Source of the DNA: an uncultured Acidobacteriota bacterium | GTDB taxonomy: Bacteria; Acidobacteriota; Thermoanaerobaculia; Gp7-AA8 | Direction of reading: 5' to 3' | Length of the DNA: 31,582 nucleotides | NCBI GenBank assembly: GCA_946887105.1 | Contig: CAMPKJ010000025.1 | Span: forward strand, 1 to 31,582 | In this document: positions 22,565-29,310 of the stretch, in pieces | How the letters are laid out: each line of letters begins with the position of its first letter | Position numbering within the stretch: the first letter of the stretch is position 1 | The notes under the pieces: model-generated | What the model was told of the DNA's origin: nothing | Seen by the model: the letters and a program-made list of their open reading frames with translations, nothing else | Database searches by the model: none | Program-made: the position numbers and the translations under genes

Positions 22565-23517
22565 AGGCTCTGGTCGCGCGCGAAAACAGTGTTGCATTCG
22601 AAGACATCGCCGAGTTGCCGGCTGCCGGCGTGACGGTCGACGTCGCGTATTCGTCGTTGAATTACAAGGACGCGCTGGCGGTGACGCGCCGCGGCAAGAT
22701 CGTGCGCAGGTTTCCGATGGTGCTCGGGATCGATCTGGCCGGCACCGTCGTCGCATCCGACGATCCCGCGCTCGCGCCCGGAACGAAAGTGCTCGCCACC
22801 GGACAGGGACTGGGCGAGAGCGAATGGGGCGGCTATGTCGCGCGCGAACGCGTGCGCGCCGATGCGCTCGTGCCGTTGCCCGACGGGATGTCGCTCGAGC
22901 AAGCGATGCAGCTCGGGACCGCGGGGATCACGGCCATGCTCTGCGTGCGCGCGCTGGAGCGGCACGGCGTGCTGCCGGACGAGCGTGCAGTGGTCGTCAC
23001 CGGCGCCGCCGGCGGCGTCGGCTCCATCGCCGTGATGCTGCTCGCGCGCCTCGGCTACAACGTCGCCGCCTCCACCGGACGTCCCGAGCTGGAGCCCTAT
23101 CTGCGCGGCCTCGGCGCGACGTCGATCCTTCCGCGCGAAGAGCTCGCGAAGGCAGGCGCGCCGATGCAATCCGAACGCTGGGCCGGCGGCATCGATACCG
23201 TCGGCGGCGTAACGCTCGCGAATCTCTTCGCGCAAACAGCCTACGGCGGCGCGATTGCCTGCTGCGGCATGGCCGGCGGTCACGAGCTCGCCATCACCGT
23301 CTGGCCGATGATCCTCCGCAACGTCTCGCTCCTCGGCGTCAGCTCCATCCGCACGCCGAAGCCCGAGCGCATCGAAGGATGGTCGCGCCTCGCGCGCGAT
23401 GTCGATTTCGCAAAGCTCGCGGAGCTGTCGCGCACCGAACCGATTTCGAAGATCTTCGAGCTCTCGGAAGAGCTCCTGGCCGGAACGGTGCGCGGCAGAA
23501 TCGTGATCGAGGTGTAG
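22561..23517 (+). CDS. AcuI/YhdH-type quinone oxidoreductase-family enzyme (acrylyl-CoA reductase-like)
   Basis: This is a 318-residue NADPH-dependent medium-chain reductase without zinc-site cysteines. Hallmarks of the YhdH/YhfP group are SSLNYKDALAVTRRGKIVRRFPMVLGIDLAGTV near the N terminus, the Rossmann motif VTGAAGGVGSIAVMLLARLG and a GIDTVGG segment. It also has CGMAGGHELAITVWPMILRNVSLLGVSS toward the end. Characterised AcuI proteins reduce acrylyl-CoA to propionyl-CoA, which protects cells from a toxic electrophile. The paired crotonase would fit such acyl-CoA chemistry. The start overlaps the crotonase stop by 4 bases. A perfect 14-bp hairpin follows the stop. The family is secure and the exact substrate is inferred. 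Confidence 0.9.
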   Translation: MKALVARENSVAFEDIAELPAAGVTVDVAYSSLNYKDALAVTRRGKIVRRFPMVLGIDLAGTVVASDDPALAPGTKVLATGQGLGESEWGGYVARERVRADALVPLPDGMSLEQAMQLGTAGITAMLCVRALERHGVLPDERAVVVTGAAGGVGSIAVMLLARLGYNVAASTGRPELEPYLRGLGATSILPREELAKAGAPMQSERWAGGIDTVGGVTLANLFAQTAYGGAIACCGMAGGHELAITVWPMILRNVSLLGVSSIRTPKPERIEGWSRLARDVDFAKLAELSRTEPISKIFELSEELLAGTVRGRIVIEV

Positions 23518-23525
23518 CCCGCAGT

Positions 23526-23556
23526 AGCCTTCTCCCCTCAGGGAGGGGAGAAGGCT
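23526..23556. terminator. 14-bp perfect hairpin between convergent genes
   Basis: AGCCTTCTCCCCTC (23526-23539) and GAGGGGAGAAGGCT (23543-23556) pair perfectly with a 3-base loop, 8 bases after the reductase stop and 22 bases from the end of the hemerythrin gene. A conserved-looking tail (GAGGCGAAGGCCGGATGAG) follows, reminiscent of dispersed REP-type palindromes, so it may be a repeat family member acting as a bidirectional terminator. Confidence 0.65.
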
Positions 23557-23578
23557 GAGGCGAAGGCCGGATGAGCCG

Positions 23579-24166
23579 CTACCGCTCCCTCACCTCTCCC
23601 AGGTCGACCGTCTTCGCGAGGGCGTTCGCCTTGGCGGTCTTGACCTTCGTGGGCATGAACTTGTGCGCGGCGCTCTGCAGTTTCTTCACCGGGCGCAGGA
23701 ACTTGCTGTCCCACATCGCCTCGATGGTGTCGCGGCGGGCCTGCATCATGTCGCCGAGCTCGCGGAGCTGGTCGTCGTCGTACAGCTGGCGCGCGACCTG
23801 GAACATCTGCGTCTCTTCTTCTTTGATGTGGTGCTCGATGAGGTCTTTGAGCACTTTCGCCTTGGCCTTGAACTCGTGCGATTTTGGATTGGAGGCCTTC
23901 AGGGCCGGCAGGACCATGTCGGCCACGTGATGTTCTTCCGCGGCCTCATAGAAGAGATCCTCGGCATCGGTATTCTTCGCCGCGGCCTGGAAGGCGGGAT
24001 AAAAGACTTCCTCCTCGATCTGCGCGTGCGTCTTCAGCTCGCGCTCGATCTGCGAGACCAGCAGCTCGCGCTGCTTCGTGGCGCGCTCGCTCGTTTCCGA
24101 CAGCTCGCGCAACAACCGCTTCAACGTCGCGTGATCCGATTTCAACATCGTGATTGCGTTCGGCAT
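23579..24166 (-). CDS. Hemerythrin HHE-domain protein
   Basis: This is a 195-residue protein with an N-terminal hemerythrin four-helix bundle (about 1-140). Candidate di-iron ligands are His12, His47 with Glu51, His79 or His80, and His112/His113 with Glu117. This is the H...HxxxE...H...HxxxE pattern seen in DUF438/HHE-type proteins. A lysine-rich tail (about 155-195) may contact nucleic acid or membrane. Such proteins bind oxygen, nitric oxide or iron, and some protect against oxidative stress. The ATG at 24166 is set by GGAGG; the frame continues upstream without homology. It is divergent from the YbaK gene. The specific role is not readable. Confidence 0.88.
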   Translation of the reverse strand: MPNAITMLKSDHATLKRLLRELSETSERATKQRELLVSQIERELKTHAQIEEEVFYPAFQAAAKNTDAEDLFYEAAEEHHVADMVLPALKASNPKSHEFKAKAKVLKDLIEHHIKEEETQMFQVARQLYDDDQLRELGDMMQARRDTIEAMWDSKFLRPVKKLQSAAHKFMPTKVKTAKANALAKTVDLGEVRER

Positions 24167-24235
24167 GGGCAGTTTTCCTCCGGACCCGAACAAATGCGTG
24201 ATGCATGCCCGCCGAGTGCGGTAAAAAGCTGCCTC

Positions 24236-24733
24236 ATGACCGATCGTTCGATCCTTCACGAACGCGTCCGCGAGTCGCTCGAAGCCGCCGGCATCGCCGG
24301 AGAGGAAGTACTGGCGTGCGAGCCGGAATTGGCCGACACGGCGGAGTTCTGCCGCCACTACGGCATTGCCGCCGAGGAGGCGTGCAACGCCATTCTCGTG
24401 GCGATGAAGACCACGCCGCGGCGCTACGTGGCCTGCCTCGTCCGCGCCGATACGAAGCTCGACGTCAACCGCAAAGTCAGCGAGCTCACCGGCGTGAAGC
24501 GGCTCTCCTTCGCGTCATCGGAAGAAACCGCGGAGCTGACCGGGATGCTCATCGGCGGCGTTACCATCCCCGGACTGCCTGCCGGCATTCCGATCTACAT
24601 CGACGAGCGGGTGATGGAGCGGCCGCGCATCATCATCGGAGGCGGCAACCGCTCCAGCAAGATCCGCCTCGCTCCGGGTGAATTGTTGAAGCTGCCGGAT
24701 GCCGCGGTCGCGGACGTCGCGGTGCCGAGGTGA
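24236..24733 (+). CDS. YbaK/ProRS-associated aminoacyl-tRNA deacylase-like protein
   Basis: This is a 165-residue YbaK-domain protein that probably hydrolyses wrongly charged aminoacyl-tRNA in trans. Features of the fold include AILVAMKTTPRRYVACLVRADTKLD with a lysine in the usual place. KVSELTGVKRLSFASSEETAELTGMLIGGVTIPGLP and the late IIIGGGNRSSKIRLAPGELLKL follow. The region before residue 45 is a short helical extension. The start at ATG 24236 has no clear ribosome site; a TAAAAA run 8 bases upstream is only a weak hexamer match. The next gene begins 4 bases after its stop, so the two are an operon. The tRNA and amino acid handled are unknown. Confidence 0.88.
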   Translation: MTDRSILHERVRESLEAAGIAGEEVLACEPELADTAEFCRHYGIAAEEACNAILVAMKTTPRRYVACLVRADTKLDVNRKVSELTGVKRLSFASSEETAELTGMLIGGVTIPGLPAGIPIYIDERVMERPRIIIGGGNRSSKIRLAPGELLKLPDAAVADVAVPR

Positions 24734-24737
24734 TGCG

Positions 24738-25178
24738 ATGAGAAAACCGTTCATGGAGATGGTGCAGCGGATGATCGCCGGCGAGACGCCGCGGCCTCCG
24801 GTGGGGGATCTGATCGGGATGGACGTCGTCGAAGTCGCGCCGGATCGGGCCGTGTTCGAGATGCAGGCGGAGCGGCGTCACTTCAATCCGATGGGCACGC
24901 TGCACGGCGGCATCCTCTGCGACCTGGCCGACGGCGCGCTGGCGATGGCATGGGCCAGCGAGCTCGTCGACGGCGAGAGCTTCACCACGCTCGAGCTGAA
25001 GATCAATTTCCTCAAGCCGGTGTGGGAGACGAAACTGCGCGCCGAGGCGCGCGTGATCCGGCGCGGGAAAACGGTCGGTGTGGTGGCGTGTGACGTTCGC
25101 GACGCAACCGGCGACATCGTCGCGCATGCGACCAGCACGTTGATGACGCTGCGCGGCGATCAGGCGCGCGGACGCTGA
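24738..25178 (+). CDS. PaaI-type hotdog-fold thioesterase
   Basis: This is a 146-residue acyl-CoA thioesterase-like protein of the hotdog fold. The active-site stretch RHFNPMGTLHGGILCDLADGALAMA has the PaaI hallmark HGG with the following acidic residue. The pairing strand SFTTLELKINFLKPV and the closing HATSTLMTLR also fit. Such enzymes hydrolyse small or aromatic acyl-CoAs and form tetramers. The ATG at 24738 lies 4 bases after the YbaK stop, with a GAGGTGAT ribosome site formed over that stop. The gene ends 1 base from the end of the convergent radical SAM gene, leaving no room for a separate terminator. Family certain; substrate unknown. Confidence 0.9.
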   Translation: MRKPFMEMVQRMIAGETPRPPVGDLIGMDVVEVAPDRAVFEMQAERRHFNPMGTLHGGILCDLADGALAMAWASELVDGESFTTLELKINFLKPVWETKLRAEARVIRRGKTVGVVACDVRDATGDIVAHATSTLMTLRGDQARGR

Positions 25179-25179
25179 C

Positions 25180-26226
25180 CTAAACCACCGCGGTCGCGGT
25201 CGGCCGCGGGCGCTCCCGCGCCACGTACGCTTCCGCTGCTTCCGTGTGGTGGAACAGCTCCAGCGTATCGATCTCCGCATCCGTCACCGGCGTCAGCGCC
25301 AGATCGGTGTACTCGAACCGCTTCGGATCGCGCTTGATGCGCACGTACGCGCGGCGCAGTCCGCCGTACAGCCCGAGCCAGCGTCCGAGCTTCGACACGG
25401 TCTCCGCGATGTACTGCGGATAGAACCGCCAGGCCGGCACGATGGGTAGGCCCGAGCGGCGATCGCGGCGGAACTTCTTGCGGAAGAACCCGGCCTCGAG
25501 CGGATGCACTTTCTCGATGTGGATCGAGCCGCGGAACCAGGTCATCAGCAGGATGGCGTTGCTGGCGCGGCCGCGTTTCGCGACCATCCGCCGCAGCACC
25601 GCCTCGACGTGCTCGTTCGTGTAGTACTGCTCCCACGCCTTGCGATACACCGCGCGCCACTGATCCGCCGACATGCGCGGATGCGCGGTGGTGACGTGAT
25701 TGAGATCGTACTTGTTGAGATCGGGATCGACCGCCACTCCCGCACCCACGAGTTTCTGATGATCCTCGGAACCGGGCAGCGGCGTGAGGAAGAAGAACTC
25801 CAGCAGATCGACCGGCAGCTCTTTCTTGATGATCTCGATGTCGCGCTCGATCGACTCGGGCGTGTCGTTCGGAAATCCGAGGATGTAGCCGGCGTACGTG
25901 ATCACCCGCGCGGACTTCCAGGCCAGCAGCATCTTGCGGTACTCGGTGATCTTGTTCTGGCGCTTCTTCGCGCCGACCAGGCTGTCCGGATTGATGTTCT
26001 CCAACCCGATGAACACGCGCCGCACGCCGGCCCGCGCGCATTTCTCGATGAAGTTCGGGATGCGATGGCAGAGCGTGTCCACCTGGATGATGAAGTGGAT
26101 CTCGATGCCATCCTTCTCGCGCAGCTGGATGAGCCGGTCGAGGATCGTTTCCCAGTCCGAGTTGCGCGCGAAGTTGTCGTCGGTGATGAAGAAGCTGTTC
26201 AGCCCCTGCGCGGCGTTCACGCGCAC
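25180..26226 (-). CDS. Radical SAM protein, C-terminal part after an in-frame TAG
   Basis: This stretch is in the same frame as the upstream part ending at 26260 and continues its radical SAM barrel without a gap in homology. It shows SFFITDDNFARN, IEIHFIIQVDTLCHRIPNFIEKCARAGVRRVFIGLENINPDSL, ITYAGYILGFPNDTPESIERDI and EFFFLTPLPGSEDH, then a family-specific tail to about residue 348. The listed start is only the first GTG after the stop; it has no ribosome site or hexamer and lies inside the barrel, so independent translation is unlikely. The cluster-binding cysteines are in the other part, so this piece alone could not be a radical enzyme. The real gene is 26928 to 25180. Its own final stop is also TAG. 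Confidence 0.75.
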   Translation of the reverse strand: MRVNAAQGLNSFFITDDNFARNSDWETILDRLIQLREKDGIEIHFIIQVDTLCHRIPNFIEKCARAGVRRVFIGLENINPDSLVGAKKRQNKITEYRKMLLAWKSARVITYAGYILGFPNDTPESIERDIEIIKKELPVDLLEFFFLTPLPGSEDHQKLVGAGVAVDPDLNKYDLNHVTTAHPRMSADQWRAVYRKAWEQYYTNEHVEAVLRRMVAKRGRASNAILLMTWFRGSIHIEKVHPLEAGFFRKKFRRDRRSGLPIVPAWRFYPQYIAETVSKLGRWLGLYGGLRRAYVRIKRDPKRFEYTDLALTPVTDAEIDTLELFHHTEAAEAYVARERPRPTATAVV

Positions 26227-26259
26227 GATCTGTTCGATGTCATCCGGCGAACGCCTGCG

Positions 26260-26262
26260 CTA
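26260..26262 (-). other. In-frame amber codon splitting the radical SAM gene
   Basis: TAG on the minus strand follows NVQGKK and precedes RRRSPDDIEQIV in the same frame. In relatives this point, just after the CxxxCxxC cluster motif, normally reads on through a short basic stretch; Ser from TCG is one single-base possibility. TAG ends the Spondin_N gene, the AcuI-type gene and this gene itself, so the codon is a normal stop here. Confidence 0.8.
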
Positions 26263-26928
26263 CTTCTTGCCCTGCACGTTGATGATCGTGCAGAACGAGC
26301 ATTGGAACGGGCATCCGCGGCCGGCGTCGAAACTGGTCACGCCGCCCGCCGTGCGCCACGCCCGCAGCGCGGTGATCAGCGGAATGGGCGTGCCCTGGAT
26401 GTTCGGCAGGTCACCCATGTAGTTGTAGAGCGGCTTGAGCGTGCCGTTCATCGCGTCCTGCAGCACTTCGTCGAGACGCCCTTCCGCTTCGCCGGCGAAG
26501 AGCGACACCCCCATTTCGCGCGCGCGCTGGAGATCGGCATCCACGCCGTTGAGCATGCTCAATACGCCGGAGACATGGAAGCCGCCGATGACCACCTGAA
26601 TGCCGCGCTCGCGCAGCGGCTTGGCGAGATCGAGCGCGCGCGGGAACTGGTTCGACTGCACGCCCACCAGGAACACCGCGCCGCCGCCTGCCTTCTCGAT
26701 CATCCGCGCCAGTTTCTCGGGGCGAATGCGCGTGTTGGTCTCGTCGTACGTGTGAATGTCGATCGCCACGTCGTCGCCGAGGACCCGGCGCGCCGCGCAA
26801 TCGCGCGCGAGACCGTAGAGCGCGGCGAGGGAGTTCGACGGAATCGCGGACAGCACCCATTGGATGACGTAACCTTCATCGTCGTAATGCGACGGCTTGA
26901 CGAGTGCGAGACAGAATCGGCGGGCCAT
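26260..26928 (-). CDS. B12-binding-type radical SAM protein, N-terminal part
   Basis: This is a 222-residue open part of a radical SAM gene. Residues about 1-150 form a Rossmann-like B12-binding-type domain (VFLVGVQSNQFPRALDLAKPLRERGIQVVIGGFHVSG); the DxHxxG cobalamin-ligand motif is not evident. A linker (DLPNIQGTPIPLI) leads to GRGCPFQCSFCTIINVQGKK, whose CxxxCxxC cysteines would hold the 4Fe-4S cluster. The frame then hits TAG. With read-through the whole protein would have about 582 residues, the usual size for such B12-binding radical SAM enzymes, which often modify lipids or natural products. The ATG at 26928 lies about 21 bases downstream of a TACAAT hexamer shared with the divergent SpoIIE-like gene's promoter region. 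Confidence 0.8.
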   Translation of the reverse strand: MARRFCLALVKPSHYDDEGYVIQWVLSAIPSNSLAALYGLARDCAARRVLGDDVAIDIHTYDETNTRIRPEKLARMIEKAGGGAVFLVGVQSNQFPRALDLAKPLRERGIQVVIGGFHVSGVLSMLNGVDADLQRAREMGVSLFAGEAEGRLDEVLQDAMNGTLKPLYNYMGDLPNIQGTPIPLITALRAWRTAGGVTSFDAGRGCPFQCSFCTIINVQGKK

Positions 26929-26949
26929 GGTTTGCGTGCTGAGTCACTG

Positions 26950-26969
26950 ATTGTACGCGAGGCTATACT
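26950..26969. promoter_or_regulatory. Back-to-back -10 hexamers between the radical SAM and SpoIIE-like genes
   Basis: TACAAT on the minus strand (26955-26950) and TATACT on the plus strand (26964-26969) are 8 bp apart, the same spacing as at 11201-11220. TATACT ends 7 bases before the GTG at 26977, predicting a leaderless transcript. TACAAT would give the radical SAM gene a short leader of about 15 bases. No good -35 is seen for either. Confidence 0.5.
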
Positions 26970-26976
26970 CCGCGCC

Positions 26977-29310
26977 GTGCTTTCCCCGCGCAAACTCCTG
27001 ATTCTGCTGGCTCCGCTTGCCGCGGTCCTCGGAGTGTTTCTCTCGTACCGCGAGTCCACCGTGTCGCGTCTCGGACTCGCGGTCACACGCAGCGAAGTCG
27101 TCCAGCTCGCCAGAACGCAGGCGGCGGCGAAGGGCGTGCGTACGGATGGCTGGCGCGACATGGTCGATCTGCGGCCGGACAACACGCTCCGCCACTACCT
27201 CGCCAGAACCGCCACGCCCGCCGAGCGCGAAGCCGTCACACGCGTGCTCGCGCAGATCCCCTATCGCTGTCTGCTCGTGCATCCGCAGCGCGCCGAGGAT
27301 TCGGTGCGCATCACCGTTGCGCCGGATGGCCGCCTGATCACCGATCGCGTGCCGCCGGCCGGACGCGCATCCGCGACCGAAGCGGAGGCGCGCGCGGCGG
27401 CGGAAGCGGAACTGGCGCGCAGGCTCGGCGCGGAGCGCGCCGGCTTCGCGTTCGCCGGCGCCGGCGCGAAACAGCACGACGCCACGTCCTCGACCGTGCG
27501 GCACTTCACGTACAAGAAGCAGTACGCGCCCGAGCTGGCAATCCAGGCCACGGTCGGAACGTCGGGCGCGACCGTGATCGAGTTCTCCGTCACGCCGGTC
27601 ATCGCTCCGAACTACAAGGATCGCTTCCCCGAATTCGGAAAGCTGCTGACCGTCGTGCGCGGCACGGTCATCGTCGTGCTCATCATCGCGGGACTGATCT
27701 ACGTCATCGCGCGCTTCGTGCGCCGCCTGCGCGAGCACGAGATTCCGCTCAAGCGCGCGCTGATCGTCTCCGTCTTCGTCTTCTTCGCCTTTCTCGGATC
27801 GACCAGCGTCGGCGGCATCACGCAGCAGATGGATGCGGTCGAGCGTGGCGTATCGACTCCCGCGGCCGCGCAGTTCACGATGCTGCTGGTCGTCTCCGCG
27901 ATCATGGGCTCGTTGATCGGCCTGACCTGGGGCGCGTGCGAAGCGGACCTCCGCGAGGCGTATCCGGAGAAGCTGACCTCCATCGATGCGCTCCTCGGCG
28001 GCCGGTTCTCCTCGCGTGCCGTGCGCTCGTCCGTCGCCGTCGGACTGGCCGTCGGCGCGTACGCGACGCTCATCTCCGGGATCGAGCCGCTGCTGCGCGT
28101 TTCGCGATCGTGGATGGCCGTCGCGGAGGGAATCGGGCCGTATCAGACCACCTGGCCCGCGCTGGCGCTGGTGCTGTTCGCATTCGTCGGGCTGCCGATC
28201 ACGCTGACGCTGCTGCTGACCGCGGTCTCGGCAACGCACCGCAACGGCGCCACGCGCAATGCCAGGATCGCGCTCACGCTCGTGGTGCTGGCGTTTTTCC
28301 TTCTGAGCATGCTCGGCAATCAATCGCCGATCGTCTGGAGCGCGGTCATGGCCGCGATGGCGGCGGCGACGCTGCTCGTGCCGTTCTTCCTCGGCGACCT
28401 GGTGGCGCTCTTCGTCAGCGTCGCGTTTACGCTGTGGCTCACCGGCTCGGCCGCGCTGATCGCGCAACCGTCGCCGTCACTGCGCGCGGGCGGATGGGCG
28501 GTGCTGGCCGGAGTGATCGTGGTCGTCGGCGCGGGATCGCTGGCCGCGCTGCGCAAACGCGACGAGCCGGAGGCGGTCGAGACCGATCGTCCGGAGTACG
28601 CGCGCAACATCGCCGAGCGGATCATGCTGCGCTCGGAGATGGATGCGGCGCGACAGGCGCAGTTGCGCGTCATGCCGCGCGTCGTGCCGGTCGTCGAGGG
28701 CGTGCAGCTGGCCGCGAAACACTCCGCGTCAGCGGAGATCGGCAGCGACTACTTCGAGTTCTTCCCCTCGCCCACTCACGTGGCCGTGGCCGTCGCCGAC
28801 GCGCGCCTGCCCGGCCTGTCGTCGGCGTTGTGCGTCTCCATGCTCAAGGGCCTGCTCCTCAACTACGCGTCGCGGCTGACGGACACGCGCGACGTTGCCG
28901 ATCGCGTGTACCGCCAGCTCGCGGCGATCTTCGGCGATGACCTGCCGGTGTCGTTCTTCTTCGGCCGTCTCGATCGCGCAACCGGCGCGTTCTCGTTTGC
29001 GACGTTCGGCACCGCGCCGCGCGCGGCGGTCGTGCGCGGCGGCAACGCGCTCTCGCTCGAAGGAGAGGAGTACGTCGACCTCGATCGTGACGACGCGCTG
29101 GTGATCTACACGGCGCGGCTTGCCGGCATGCAGGATCGCGACGGCGCCGTGCTCGGCGAGGACACGCTGCATCGCGAGCTGTCGGCGATCGCGAGCAGCG
29201 ATCCGCAACGTCTCGTCGACGCCGTACACGACCTCGCCATCCGTCATGCGCGCGGCCTCGAGACGCCGCAGAGCTGGGTCGCGGTGGCCCTCGCGAGGAG
29301 AACGTCATGA
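26977..29310 (+). CDS. Membrane SpoIIE-like protein with degenerate phosphatase domain (pseudophosphatase)
   Basis: This is a 777-residue protein. One membrane segment near the N terminus is followed by an extracytoplasmic domain to about residue 215. A group of roughly eight further membrane segments reaches to about 525. A cytoplasmic SpoIIE-like domain follows (about 545-777). In that domain GSDYFEFF (Asp591) and VADARLPG (Asp608) keep the first acidic residues. The YSDG motif is instead IYTARLAG (Ala713), and the terminal DD pair is QS (765-766). Two metal-binding motifs are therefore lost, and the DVSGKG loop is altered. It probably senses or regulates rather than dephosphorylates. The GTG start follows TATACT by 7 bases. 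It overlaps the next gene by 4 bases, and the two share architecture, so they look like an old tandem duplication. Confidence 0.85.
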   Translation: MLSPRKLLILLAPLAAVLGVFLSYRESTVSRLGLAVTRSEVVQLARTQAAAKGVRTDGWRDMVDLRPDNTLRHYLARTATPAEREAVTRVLAQIPYRCLLVHPQRAEDSVRITVAPDGRLITDRVPPAGRASATEAEARAAAEAELARRLGAERAGFAFAGAGAKQHDATSSTVRHFTYKKQYAPELAIQATVGTSGATVIEFSVTPVIAPNYKDRFPEFGKLLTVVRGTVIVVLIIAGLIYVIARFVRRLREHEIPLKRALIVSVFVFFAFLGSTSVGGITQQMDAVERGVSTPAAAQFTMLLVVSAIMGSLIGLTWGACEADLREAYPEKLTSIDALLGGRFSSRAVRSSVAVGLAVGAYATLISGIEPLLRVSRSWMAVAEGIGPYQTTWPALALVLFAFVGLPITLTLLLTAVSATHRNGATRNARIALTLVVLAFFLLSMLGNQSPIVWSAVMAAMAAATLLVPFFLGDLVALFVSVAFTLWLTGSAALIAQPSPSLRAGGWAVLAGVIVVVGAGSLAALRKRDEPEAVETDRPEYARNIAERIMLRSEMDAARQAQLRVMPRVVPVVEGVQLAAKHSASAEIGSDYFEFFPSPTHVAVAVADARLPGLSSALCVSMLKGLLLNYASRLTDTRDVADRVYRQLAAIFGDDLPVSFFFGRLDRATGAFSFATFGTAPRAAVVRGGNALSLEGEEYVDLDRDDALVIYTARLAGMQDRDGAVLGEDTLHRELSAIASSDPQRLVDAVHDLAIRHARGLETPQSWVAVALARRTS

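Noticed and set aside
20690..22756. A 688-codon minus-strand open frame opposite the DUF3592-like and crotonase genes
   Set aside because: It has low-complexity Arg/His/Asp composition and lies antisense to conserved genes.
26260..26262. Genome-wide reassignment of TAG, for example to pyrrolysine
   Set aside because: The Spondin_N gene (2919), the AcuI-type gene (23517) and the radical SAM gene itself (25180) end in TAG at the expected protein length, so TAG works as a stop in this organism.
25504..26976. Upstream in-frame extension of the SpoIIE-like gene
   Set aside because: The frame is open for almost 1.5 kb before 26977, but that part is antisense to the radical SAM gene and has no homology. 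The membrane anchor begins at the GTG at 26977.
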